Below the pieces are notes generated by a model. That model saw nothing but the letters and a program-made list of their open reading frames with translations, made no database searches and was not told where the DNA came from. The position numbers and the translations under genes are program-made. Source: Spirochaetaceae bacterium (lineage in GTDB: Bacteria > Spirochaetota > Spirochaetia > SZUA-6 > Bin103). Taken from it: a DNA stretch of 18,379 nt. Each line of letters opens with the position of its first letter. The first letter of the stretch is position 1. This document shows positions 6,808 to 14,193 of this stretch, in pieces. Location of the stretch: NCBI GenBank assembly GCA_026710565.1, contig JAPOQV010000043.1, positions 1 through 18,379 of the forward strand, in the 5' to 3' direction.

Positions 6808-7641
6808 GTGATCGTCGACGTCCATACCCACTGCCTGCAACCCGACCACATCAGCGACGCGGCGCACCGGGCCGACCAGCGCGCCGGCTATCCGCCGATG
6901 CAGCCCCTGACCACCGAGCGCTACGACGAGGAGCTGTCGGTGGTCGACCGTGCGATCGTGTTCGGTGTCAGGGGTGTCGCCACCGGCGTGCGCAGCCCCA
7001 ACGAGTTCACCGCGGAGTGGGTCAAGCACGATCCCGACAAGCTCATCGGCTTCATGGCGATCGATCCGATGGAGGACGATCACATGGAACAGATCGAGCA
7101 CGGCATCGAGCTCGGCCTGCGCGGCATCAAGATCTACCCGATGCTGGGGCGGTACGACCCGTCCGATCCGACCAACTTCCCCATGTTCGAGAAGGCGCAA
7201 CGGCTGGGGCTGCCGGTGCTGTCGCATACCGGCACGCACCCCAATCCGCGCGCCATGCTCAAGTACAGCCACCCGCTGCTGGTCGACGAGATCGCCCAGG
7301 CATTCCCGAACCTGAAGTACATCATGGCGCACATGTCCCACCCGTGGCAGCGGGACTGCGCCATCGTGCTGCGCAAGCATCCCAACGTATACGCCGACAT
7401 CTCCGGCGTGTGGGTCCGGCCCTGGCAGGGATGGGAGGCGCTGGTCGGCATGTGCGAGTGGAGCGTCACGGACAAGCTGCTGTTCGGCTCCGACTTCCCG
7501 CTGTGGACGCCGCGTGAGGCGTTGCACAAGATCCGGCGGTTCAACGACCAGGTCTCCGGCACGCGGCTGCCGCGCGTCCCCGATGAGGTGATCGAGGGGA
7601 TCATCCACCGCGACTCGCTGAAGCTGCTCGGCCTGGAGTGA
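6808..7641 (+). CDS. Metal-dependent amidohydrolase (Amidohydro_2 family)
   Basis: A 277-residue TIM-barrel hydrolase or decarboxylase of the amidohydrolase superfamily. Metal ligands are visible in order: H6 and H8 in VDVHTHC on strand 1, H140 in VLSHTGTH, H175 in IMAHMSHPW, and the catalytic D229 in LLFGSDFPLW. 'GLRGIKIYP' (104-111) is the usual strand-4 segment. The family includes lactonases (for example in fucose, rhamnose or galactarolactone routes), hydrolases and ACMSD-like decarboxylases. With a dehydratase directly downstream, a sugar-lactone hydrolase is the most attractive guess, but it remains a guess. The start is GTG, supported by GAGGAG with a 6-nt spacer. The gene forms an operon with the dehydratase (13-nt gap). 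Confidence 0.88.
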   Translation: MIVDVHTHCLQPDHISDAAHRADQRAGYPPMQPLTTERYDEELSVVDRAIVFGVRGVATGVRSPNEFTAEWVKHDPDKLIGFMAIDPMEDDHMEQIEHGIELGLRGIKIYPMLGRYDPSDPTNFPMFEKAQRLGLPVLSHTGTHPNPRAMLKYSHPLLVDEIAQAFPNLKYIMAHMSHPWQRDCAIVLRKHPNVYADISGVWVRPWQGWEALVGMCEWSVTDKLLFGSDFPLWTPREALHKIRRFNDQVSGTRLPRVPDEVIEGIIHRDSLKLLGLE

Positions 7642-7654
7642 GCGGAATCCGGCC

Positions 7655-8839
7655 ATGGAACGCATGAGGATCACCGCGGTAAGGACCTTCCTGGTCGGCG
7701 GAAGCTGGCGCAACTGGCTGGTCGTGAAGATCGAGACCGATGCCGGCGTGCACGGCGTGGGCGAAGCCACCCTGGAGGGCAAGTCGAAGACGGTGGAGGC
7801 GGCGGTCGCCGAGCTGGCCCGTTACTTGATCGGCAAGGACCCGGCGGCCATCGAGCGGCACTTTCAGGAGATGTACCGCAGGGCGTTCTACGCAGGCGGG
7901 GAGGTGCTCACCAGCGCCATCACCGGCGTCGAGACCGCGATGTGGGACATCAAGGGCAAGGCGCTGGGGGTGCCGGTCTACGAGCTGCTCGGCGGCCGCA
8001 CGCGCGACCGCGTCAAGCTGTACGCCAACGGCTGGTACCGGCAGGGCATGAGCCCGGCAGAGTTCGTGGCCGCGGCCGAGAAGGTGGTGGCGCTCGGCGC
8101 CAAGGGCATCAAGTTCAACCCCTGGGGCGGCCGTCCCGGCATCGACTTCCATCGACTGGAGAACGACATACTGAACACCGGCGTCGAAGTGGTCGCCACG
8201 CTGCGAGAGGCTTTGGGACCTAGTGTGGACCTGTACATCGACTGCAACGGCATCTTCAACACCGTCGGCAACGCGATCCGCGCGGCGAAGGCGGTCGAAC
8301 AATTCAACATCAGCTTCTTCGAGGAGCCGGTGCCGCACGAGAACACCGACGCGATGGCGTACGTGCGGCGCAAGATCGACATCCCGGTGGCCACCGGCGA
8401 ACGCCTGTTCACGATCTTTCGCTTCCGGGAACTGCTGGAACGGGGAGGCGCGGACGTCGTTCAGCCCGACATGTCGCACTGCGGCGGCATGCTGGAGGCG
8501 CGCAAGATCTCTGCCATTGCCGATGCCCACTACGCGGCATTCGCCCCGCACAACGCCAATGGGGAGATTTCCTACGCATCGGCGGTGCAACTGGCCGCAT
8601 GCGTACCCAATTTCCTGGTACTGGAGCACTTCCCGCCGGAGCCGTGGCGGTTCGAGGTGTGCCGCAACCCGATGGAGGTCGAAGACGGTTGGCTGCGCAT
8701 TCCCGACCGTCCCGGCCTGGGCGTGGAGTTCGACGAAACGGCAGCCGTCTCCCCCCCCTACGAGCCGATCGATCTCTACAACCTGCATCGGCCCGAGATG
8801 CAGCTCAAGGTTCCGAAGTTCGGCGACCGCCTGCGCTGA
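7655..8839 (+). CDS. Mandelate racemase/muconate lactonizing enzyme family dehydratase (enolase superfamily)
   Basis: A 394-residue enolase-superfamily enzyme. The N-terminal capping domain (about 1-125) ends in 'YELLGGRTRDRVKLYANGWY'. In the barrel, K153 lies in GAKGIKFNPWG, and the metal ligands are D196 in YIDCNG, E223 in FFEEPVP and E249 in ATGERLF. The dyad D272 (QPDMSHCGG) and H299 (FAPHNANG) matches the His-Asp general base of mandelate racemase and the acid-sugar dehydratases. The second motif reads DCNG, not the DFHG of galactonate dehydratase, so I do not name it DgoD. The expected reaction is dehydration of an aldonate or similar acid sugar to the 2-keto-3-deoxy acid, which an HpcH/HpaI-type aldolase could then cleave. 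Starts at 7655 and 7664 are both possible. Confidence 0.9.
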   Translation: MERMRITAVRTFLVGGSWRNWLVVKIETDAGVHGVGEATLEGKSKTVEAAVAELARYLIGKDPAAIERHFQEMYRRAFYAGGEVLTSAITGVETAMWDIKGKALGVPVYELLGGRTRDRVKLYANGWYRQGMSPAEFVAAAEKVVALGAKGIKFNPWGGRPGIDFHRLENDILNTGVEVVATLREALGPSVDLYIDCNGIFNTVGNAIRAAKAVEQFNISFFEEPVPHENTDAMAYVRRKIDIPVATGERLFTIFRFRELLERGGADVVQPDMSHCGGMLEARKISAIADAHYAAFAPHNANGEISYASAVQLAACVPNFLVLEHFPPEPWRFEVCRNPMEVEDGWLRIPDRPGLGVEFDETAAVSPPYEPIDLYNLHRPEMQLKVPKFGDRLR

Positions 8840-8853
8840 CCGGCCTCCGCCGG
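8840..8853. terminator. Short GC hairpin between convergent genes, possible bidirectional terminator
   Basis: CCGGC-CTCC-GCCGG sits in the 20-bp gap between the dehydratase stop and the stop of the convergent permease gene. There is no T-tract, so this is only a weak candidate. Confidence 0.3.
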
Positions 8854-8859
8854 AGATCG

Positions 8860-9747
8860 CTATCGGTCGCCCGTTCGCCGCAGCAGGGAGATGTAGAACA
8901 GGGTCAGTCCGAGGTTGATCAGAAACATGATCACCGAGAGGCTCGCGCCCCGGCCCATGCGGTACTGGCGGAAGGCCGTGTGATAGATGTGCAATGAGAG
9001 GGTTTCCGTCGCCCTCCCCGGCCCGCCGCCTGACAGCGTCTCCACGATGTCGAACACCCCGAACGTGAGAATCGAGCCGTAGATCCAGCTTATCAGGATC
9101 GAGAAGCGCATCAGCGGCAGGGTGATGCGAAGGAACGACTGAACCCGGCCGGCGCCGTCCACGTACGCGGCCTCGTAGAGCTCGTCGGAGATGGTCTGCA
9201 GGCCGGCGAGCTGCACGATCATGTGAAAACTCACCCCGCGCCAGACGTTGCCGATCAGCAGGGCGATCATCGCCGGCGCGGGCTCGTAAAACCACCCGAC
9301 CGGCGGCAGCCCGAGGCTGATGAGCAGGAAGTTGAACAGCCCGTAGCGCTCGCTCTGGAAGATCCACTGCCACGTGAAGCCGGTGATGATCCCCGGCACC
9401 ACCCAGGTGAGGAGCAGAACGCCGCGGATGATGGCGACCGTCGGACGGTTCTTTCTCAGCAGCAGAGCCAGACCGAATCCGAAGAGAAATTGCGCCGCCA
9501 CCGAGCCGAGCACGAACACGGCCGTGTTGCCGAGCACCTGCCAGAACACCGGCTGTTCCAGCAGGATCCGGTAGTTTTCCAGGAACACGAAGCTGCCCGG
9601 CTCGCGGCTCAGGAGATCCTTGTCGGTGAGGCTCAACTGGAACGACTTGGCCACCGGGAACACGCTCATGACGCCGACGTACAGCACCATCGGCAGGATG
9701 AAGACGAGGTATTCCCTGCGCTTGAGGAATCGCGCCAGCGGGCTCAT
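8860..9747 (-). CDS. CUT1 sugar ABC transporter permease, MalF/UgpA type
   Basis: A 295-residue inner-membrane protein with hydrophobic segments near 12-31, 72-97, 103-124, 158-180, 213-235 and 268-287. 'YLVFILPMVLYVGVMSVFPV' near the N-terminus and 'LLLTWVVPGIITGFTWQWIF' are typical of the MalF/UgpA branch. The EAA loop reads DELYEAAYVDGAGRVQSFLR (188-207). The conserved 'FDIVETLSGGGPGRATETLS' follows. It is the third gene of a minus-strand operon, in the order binding protein, UgpE-type permease, this gene; it starts 13 nt after the previous stop. There is no strong Shine-Dalgarno sequence, so coupling to the upstream gene is likely. No ATPase gene belongs to the operon. Confidence 0.9.
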   Translation of the reverse strand: MSPLARFLKRREYLVFILPMVLYVGVMSVFPVAKSFQLSLTDKDLLSREPGSFVFLENYRILLEQPVFWQVLGNTAVFVLGSVAAQFLFGFGLALLLRKNRPTVAIIRGVLLLTWVVPGIITGFTWQWIFQSERYGLFNFLLISLGLPPVGWFYEPAPAMIALLIGNVWRGVSFHMIVQLAGLQTISDELYEAAYVDGAGRVQSFLRITLPLMRFSILISWIYGSILTFGVFDIVETLSGGGPGRATETLSLHIYHTAFRQYRMGRGASLSVIMFLINLGLTLFYISLLRRTGDR

Positions 9748-9760
9748 GCGCCGTTCGTGA

Positions 9761-10612
9761 TCAACCCTTCACCGCGCCCCGCCAGCCGGTCACGAAGTAC
9801 CGGTTGAAGGAGAGGTACAGCAGGACGACCGGCACCATCATCAGCATCGCGCCGGAGGCGATGCCGGCCCAGTTGGTCTCATGGGGCGTCTTGAACAGGT
9901 ACAGCGCCACCGTGGCCAGCCGCTTCGAGGAGCTGGAGGTCATGGTCAGCGGAATGATGAACTCGTTCCAGGAGAACAGGAACGTGAACACGCCCGCCGC
10001 GACCAGGCCCGGCGAGGCCAGCGGCACGACGATGCGGAAATAGGTGTAGAGCCGGCTCGCTCCGTCGACCAGCGCCGACTCGTCCAGGCTGACCGGAATC
10101 GAGTCGAAGAACCCCTTCAGCATCCACACCGCCAGCGGCACGTTCATGGCCGCCAGGATCAGGTACACCGCCGCCAGCGTATTCAGCAGGCCGAAGGAGA
10201 TCATCATCTGATAGAGGGGGATGATGTTGATCACGCCCGGAAGCATCTGCGTCCCGAGCACGGCCAGGAGCGCCAGCTCCTTGCCACGAAACCGGTACCG
10301 GGAAAACCCGTAGGCCGCGAAGCCGGCGAGCCCCAGGACGATCAGCGTCGCCATGAGGGAGACCAGGCAGCTTCTCAGGATCGCCTGAACGAATCCGCGG
10401 CGTACCAGGAACGGATACCACTCGAACGTGGGCTCGGCCGGAATGATGGTCGGCGGATACGCGTACAGGTCCTTTTCGGTCTTGATCGACGTGGACGCGA
10501 CCCAAAGCAGCGGAGCGATCGTGACCACGACCGCCACGAAAAGAACCAACGCGCGCGGGGTCTTGCGAGCAAACCTGCGGAGCATCGAGGTTTTATGAGC
10601 GCCGATAGACAC
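9761..10612 (-). CDS. CUT1 sugar ABC transporter permease, MalG/UgpE type
   Basis: A 283-residue permease with a first membrane helix near 20-40 and the family C-terminus 'FNRYFVTGWRGAVKG'. The EAA loop is SLDESALVDGASRLYTYFRI (175-194), followed by 'FTFLFSWNEFIIPL'. It pairs with the MalF/UgpA-type gene. Two starts are possible: GTG at 10610-10612 (used here) or ATG at 10583-10585. I favour the GTG because the same inverted repeat precedes it by 3 nt as precedes the GTG of the orphan ATPase by 2 nt. The ATG would leave that hairpin 30 nt away, and neither start has a clear Shine-Dalgarno sequence. It lies 92 bp downstream of the binding-protein gene, an unusually large gap that holds the repeat. 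Confidence 0.88.
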   Translation of the reverse strand: MSIGAHKTSMLRRFARKTPRALVLFVAVVVTIAPLLWVASTSIKTEKDLYAYPPTIIPAEPTFEWYPFLVRRGFVQAILRSCLVSLMATLIVLGLAGFAAYGFSRYRFRGKELALLAVLGTQMLPGVINIIPLYQMMISFGLLNTLAAVYLILAAMNVPLAVWMLKGFFDSIPVSLDESALVDGASRLYTYFRIVVPLASPGLVAAGVFTFLFSWNEFIIPLTMTSSSSKRLATVALYLFKTPHETNWAGIASGAMLMMVPVVLLYLSFNRYFVTGWRGAVKG

Positions 10613-10615
10613 GCG

Positions 10616-10638
10616 GCCGGGACCTCGATGGTCCCGGC
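10616..10638. promoter_or_regulatory. Inverted repeat GCCGGGA-N9-TCCCGGC before the UgpE-type permease
   Basis: The arms are perfect, and the inner bases also pair, giving a 9-bp stem with a 5-nt loop (TCGAT). It lies in the 92-bp gap between the binding-protein gene and the permease gene and ends 3 nt before the permease GTG. The same arms with the same 9-nt spacing occur at 17055-17077, 2 nt before the GTG of the orphan ATPase. It could be a transcription-factor operator or, in the mRNA, a hairpin that shields the binding-protein message and limits permease translation. There is no T-tract, so a plain intrinsic terminator is unlikely. Confidence 0.6.
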
Positions 10639-10704
10639 AACGTGCCCCGGCAGGTCCTGCCTGCCCGTGGGCCGGTCCTGCAACCCGCGCTCGAGCGGTT
10701 CCCC

Positions 10705-12006
10705 CTACCGCATGCCCTGAATCATCTCGTCCGTGGCCTCCTCGGGAGTCGCCAGATCGAGCGCGACCTTGTTGATCGCGATCTGCAGCAGCTCGTCAAG
10801 GGTCGACCAGAGTGGCGACTTCGGCGTCGGGCGCGCGGAGTCCAACTGTCCGAGCGCCGCAGGGGAGATCGGCGAGGGCCGGTACTTTGCGGAGTCGAAC
10901 GCGCTCTTGCGCGTCGGGAAGGAGCTGATCGCGCTGGCGTTCTGCGCCATCGCGTCCGCCCTGGTGATGAACTCCAGCACCTGCCACGCCTTCTCCTTTT
11001 TCACCGGATCGTCGGTGGCGATGCCGTATCCGTAGCCGCCGTTGCGGGCTGCCGGACTCGCACCGGCTTCCTGAGGGAGGAACCCGGCTGCCAGATGCTC
11101 GTAGATGGCCGGAGCGCCTTCGGCGATCGCTCCGACCTGCCACGTGCCGCCCAGGTACATCGCCACCTTGCCGTCCAGGAACGCCTGCGGAGGGGCTCCG
11201 CCCTTCCAGTCGGCCGACTCCCTGGTCGATACACCGTGCGTGTAGACGAGGTCGTGGTACCACTGCAGCACGTCGATCATCGCCTGGCGGTTGTCCGCCT
11301 CAGCCAGCACGAAGTCCCCGGCGTCATCGAACAGCAGTCCGCCCTGGCCCCAGAACATCCCGAGCATGCCAGTGCTGGCGCCGGCCCACCGCGCGGCCGG
11401 GAACATGAAGCCGGTGACGTCGCCGGTGTTGAGCTTCATGGCGGTCTCCGTGAACTCTTCCCACGTGAGCGCGCGATCGACCGGCAACGGATCGATGCCC
11501 GCCGCCTCGAACAGGTCCGCGCGGTAGTAGATCAGGTAGGTATCGGTCCAGAACCAAAGCGCGTAGATCTTGCCGTCCGGCCCGATCGCGTGGCTGATGG
11601 TTCCGGGAAAGAAATCCTCTCGATCCGCCTCCGACCAGAACTCGTCCAGCGGCTGCAGCGCGTCCAGGCGAATCATCTCCGGAAACCACGAGTTGTCGAC
11701 GCTGACGATCTCCGGCAGGGCATCCGCCTGCGCCGTCGCCACCAGCTTGTCCCGGTACTCGCCGTAGCCGAGCTGGTACTCCTCGACGATGTCGACGTTG
11801 AACATCTGTTCGGCCTGAGCGTAGAGCTCCGCGAACATGGTGGAGATCTCCTCGATCGGCGACTCGGTGCCGTTGTAGTTCTGCACCCACATCGTGATCG
11901 TGACCGGCCCCGCGGCCGCCTCGGTCTCTCCGGTGGCAGCCGCAAACGGCGCGATCGATACCGCAAGCGCGGCCGAGAGCATGAGGACAAGCGTTCTTCT
12001 GTTCAT
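10705..12006 (-). CDS. Extracellular sugar-binding protein of a CUT1 ABC transporter
   Basis: A 433-residue solute-binding protein (SBP_bac_1 type). The N-terminus is a signal peptide: MNRR, a hydrophobic core to about residue 19, then an AxA-type site before TGETEAA (cleavage near 24). No lipobox Cys is present, so it should be a soluble periplasmic protein. The mature domain starts 'VTITMWVQNYNG'; 'PEIVSVDNSWFPEMIRLDALQPLDE' and 'FLDGKVAMYLGGTWQVGAI' are typical of sugar-binding proteins. The start is firm: ATG at 12004-12006 with AGGAGGT 7 nt upstream, while a longer reading to 12111 would lose the signal peptide position. It is the first gene of the transporter operon. The ligand is unknown; neighbouring sialidase-fold and dehydratase genes suggest a glycan or acid sugar. 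Confidence 0.92.
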   Translation of the reverse strand: MNRRTLVLMLSAALAVSIAPFAAATGETEAAAGPVTITMWVQNYNGTESPIEEISTMFAELYAQAEQMFNVDIVEEYQLGYGEYRDKLVATAQADALPEIVSVDNSWFPEMIRLDALQPLDEFWSEADREDFFPGTISHAIGPDGKIYALWFWTDTYLIYYRADLFEAAGIDPLPVDRALTWEEFTETAMKLNTGDVTGFMFPAARWAGASTGMLGMFWGQGGLLFDDAGDFVLAEADNRQAMIDVLQWYHDLVYTHGVSTRESADWKGGAPPQAFLDGKVAMYLGGTWQVGAIAEGAPAIYEHLAAGFLPQEAGASPAARNGGYGYGIATDDPVKKEKAWQVLEFITRADAMAQNASAISSFPTRKSAFDSAKYRPSPISPAALGQLDSARPTPKSPLWSTLDELLQIAINKVALDLATPEEATDEMIQGMR

Positions 12007-12156
12007 CCCGAGAACCTCCTGGAACATCGATGATGTAGTGAGAATCGGCCCTGACCGTACGGGATCGGCCCTCGCCTGTTCAAGCGTCGCGATCCGGCGG
12101 CCTCCTGACACCTCGGATGGTCGTGGAGTACCGTCCCGGACGGAGTCCCCGCAGCG
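12007..12156. promoter_or_regulatory. Divergent promoter region with a 9-bp direct repeat and a 13-bp palindrome
   Basis: This 150-bp gap drives the transporter operon leftward and the sialidase-fold operon rightward. ATCGGCCCT occurs twice, at 12044-12052 and 12064-12072, exactly 20 bp apart, which places both copies on the same DNA face. CCGTCC-C-GGACGG (12131-12143) is a perfect odd palindrome 13 nt before the sialidase-fold start. CATCGATG at 12025-12032 is a short palindrome. I cannot fix -10 or -35 boxes with confidence. Confidence 0.45.
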
Positions 12157-13470
12157 ATGAAGCCCGAGATCAGGAAGGATCTGTACGAGGAGTCACCGGG
12201 TTTCGGACAGAGCGTCGTACGCGCCCAATCCTACGTCGGCACTGGCGTGCGGCGGGTCGAGTCCCGTTTCATTCAGCGCGAGTCGGACCACAGCGACGCC
12301 AACGCCCGGCGCTTCTCGGAAGACAACGGCCGCACGTGGTCCGATTGGGAGGGGTTTCACAGCGCCCTCTACCGAGTGCAGGGCTCGGACGAATTGGCAA
12401 CCTCCAACATGGTTCCGGCGTTCTCCCGCTCGCACAACCCCGTACACGATCATCTGGTGGGCGTGTATCAACATACGATCTTCGTCTCCGGCCACCGGGA
12501 GGCGTTCAGGGTCTTCTGGCGCGAGGGAAAGGCGGGATTCGTCAACCATGCGTTCCTGCATGTTTCGGACGACGATGGCCGGACGTGGGCCGCGCCTCAG
12601 CTCGTGAAGTTCGAGGACGGCGCGGACTTCGACGACCGCGACTGGCGTAGCCCCGGATTCCTCCGGAACAACCGTGCTCAGGCATCCAGCAACAGCGAGA
12701 TCGAGGTGCAGGAGAACGGCGACATCCTCTTTCCGCTGTGCGCCGACGTCGCGTCCTGCTGCAGGGCCCTGGGACTGGATGTGAACGACGTGTTCCCGTC
12801 GTGCCCCCAGATCATGCGTGGGTTGATCGTGATGCGCGGCACCTGGGACCCACAAGCCGCCCGGTACACCCTGATCCCCTCCCGCCCGGTCGTACTGAAC
12901 GACCTGAAGTCGTCCAGAGGCGTGAACGAGCCGGCGTTGCACACCCTGAAGAGCGGTCGCGTGATCTGCGTCATCCGGGGTTCGAATACCATCTCCAAGG
13001 CGTGGAGAACGCGGATCGAGCCGGGAACGCCCGGGTACAAGTGGTTCACCTTCTCCGATGACGGCGGCGCGACCTGGGTGGACCCGGTCCCGTGGCACTT
13101 CGACACCGGAGAGGTTCTCTACTCCAGTTCCAGCATCCATCGCTTTCACCGGAGCGGCCGGAACGGCAGGCTCTACTGGTTCGGCAACGTCTCGGGTCCC
13201 GCCGTGGACGGAAACCATCCACGCTATCCGCTGGTGATGGGCGAGGTAAACGAGGCTACCGGCTTCCTGATCAAGGACACCTGCACGGTGATCGACGACC
13301 GTGATCCAGGGCAGGATCACGAGGGACTGCAGCTATCCAATTTCGCGGTGCTCGAGGACCGCCATACACGCACGATCGAGCTCTACATGACCCGGCTCGG
13401 CGCATTTCTGCCTGACGATCCGTGGCGATCCCATGCGTACCGCTACCGGATCGAGGTGCCGGCGGAGTAG
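12157..13470 (+). CDS. Sialidase-fold (BNR/Asp-box) protein, likely exo-acting hydrolase
   Basis: A 437-residue protein predicted to form a six-bladed beta-propeller. Three Asp boxes (SxDxGxTW) are visible: SEDNGRTW (54-61), SDDDGRTW (137-144) and SDDGGATW (300-307). The segment NEPALHTLKSGRVICVIRGS (257-276) is typical of the sialidase-like superfamily. No signal peptide is seen, so it appears cytoplasmic. The 'FRIP' arginine motif of true sialidases is not found near the N-terminus, so sialic acid release is not supported. Superfamily relatives include trans-sialidases, other exo-glycosidases and uncharacterised proteins. It is transcribed with the isochorismatase-family gene (17-nt gap) and divergently from the transporter operon. 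The start ATG has only a weak upstream purine stretch and lies 13 nt after a short palindrome. Confidence 0.82.
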   Translation: MKPEIRKDLYEESPGFGQSVVRAQSYVGTGVRRVESRFIQRESDHSDANARRFSEDNGRTWSDWEGFHSALYRVQGSDELATSNMVPAFSRSHNPVHDHLVGVYQHTIFVSGHREAFRVFWREGKAGFVNHAFLHVSDDDGRTWAAPQLVKFEDGADFDDRDWRSPGFLRNNRAQASSNSEIEVQENGDILFPLCADVASCCRALGLDVNDVFPSCPQIMRGLIVMRGTWDPQAARYTLIPSRPVVLNDLKSSRGVNEPALHTLKSGRVICVIRGSNTISKAWRTRIEPGTPGYKWFTFSDDGGATWVDPVPWHFDTGEVLYSSSSIHRFHRSGRNGRLYWFGNVSGPAVDGNHPRYPLVMGEVNEATGFLIKDTCTVIDDRDPGQDHEGLQLSNFAVLEDRHTRTIELYMTRLGAFLPDDPWRSHAYRYRIEVPAE

Positions 13471-13487
13471 CCGAAAGGATTATCGCC

Positions 13488-14177
13488 ATGAGCTGGCTTG
13501 CCCACGAGCACGATCCCAAGTGGCCCTTTGAGCTGATCGCCACCGACTTCCGCCTCGATCCGGCCGCGACCGGGCTGCTGGTGGTGGACATGCAGGGGAG
13601 CGACGGGACCATCGATCCCGACAGCCGGATAGGCGGCGAGTATCCGGAGATCGCGGCGTACTGGAACGGCAGGATCGCCGACCTCGTGGTGCCGAACATC
13701 CGCCGGCTGCTGGAGTCGTTCCGGCAGCGCGGGAGACGCGTCGTGTATACGCGCAACGGGGCGATCACCCCGCATGGCGACGAGCTCACGGCGCGCCTCC
13801 GGGGACAAGTCCGGCGCTCTCCGGCCTCGCGCTACCGTGGCACGGCCGCCTACGACGTGATGCCGGCGCTCGCCCCGCGCGAGGACGAGTTGGTGGTCGA
13901 CAAGCTGACCTCCGGCGCGTTCAACGCCTCGATCCTCGACCACGCGCTGCGCAACATGGGCGTGCGTGACGTGGTCATCGTCGGCATCAGCACCGACATG
14001 TGCGTGCACGGCACCGCGCGGGTCGCCGCCGAGCTCGGGTACAACTCGCTGATCTGCGAAGACGCCTGCGCCACCTACACCGCGCGGGCGCACCAGGAGG
14101 CGCTGCTCATGCACGCCCGCGTGTTCGGCCGGGTGGCGACCACCGACGACGTACTGGCGGAACTCGCACCGTCGTAG
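13488..14177 (+). CDS. Isochorismatase-family cysteine hydrolase
   Basis: A 229-residue alpha/beta hydrolase of the isochorismatase superfamily. The catalytic triad is complete: D34 in LLVVDMQGSDG, K139 in ELVVDKLTSGAFN, and C172 in VGISTDMCVHGTAR, which carries the cis-peptide region just before the cysteine. The C-terminal 'LGYNSLICEDACATYT' is also typical. Family members hydrolyse amides or ureas (N-carbamoylsarcosine, nicotinamide, biuret, ureidoacrylate) or, in true isochorismatases that lack the Cys, vinyl ethers. The triad here points to amide hydrolysis. I start at the ATG at 13488-13490 with AAAGGA 8 nt upstream; a longer in-frame reading runs into the previous gene. It follows the sialidase-fold gene closely and probably shares its transcript. 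The substrate is unknown. Confidence 0.9.
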   Translation: MSWLAHEHDPKWPFELIATDFRLDPAATGLLVVDMQGSDGTIDPDSRIGGEYPEIAAYWNGRIADLVVPNIRRLLESFRQRGRRVVYTRNGAITPHGDELTARLRGQVRRSPASRYRGTAAYDVMPALAPREDELVVDKLTSGAFNASILDHALRNMGVRDVVIVGISTDMCVHGTARVAAELGYNSLICEDACATYTARAHQEALLMHARVFGRVATTDDVLAELAPS

Positions 14178-14193
14178 CCCGAAGGCTTCTCGG

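Noticed and set aside
7655..8839. Naming the dehydratase as galactonate dehydratase (dgoD)
   Set aside because: The residue pattern after the first metal Asp is DCNG and not the DFHG of that enzyme, so the substrate is open.
10616..10638. Intrinsic terminator between the binding-protein and permease genes
   Set aside because: The stem is good but no T-tract follows on either strand, and the same arms precede another start codon.
10648..10664. Second GC-rich inverted repeat (GGCAGG-T-CCTGCC) in the same gap
   Set aside because: The loop would be one base and it has no matching copy elsewhere; probably chance in GC-rich sequence.
12157..13470. Calling the Asp-box protein a true sialidase
   Set aside because: No FRIP motif and no signal peptide are seen; the fold alone does not give the activity.
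14178..14193. Terminator between the convergent isochorismatase-family and repeat-protein genes
   Set aside because: Only an imperfect CCGAAG/CTTCTCGG pairing is present, with no T-tract.
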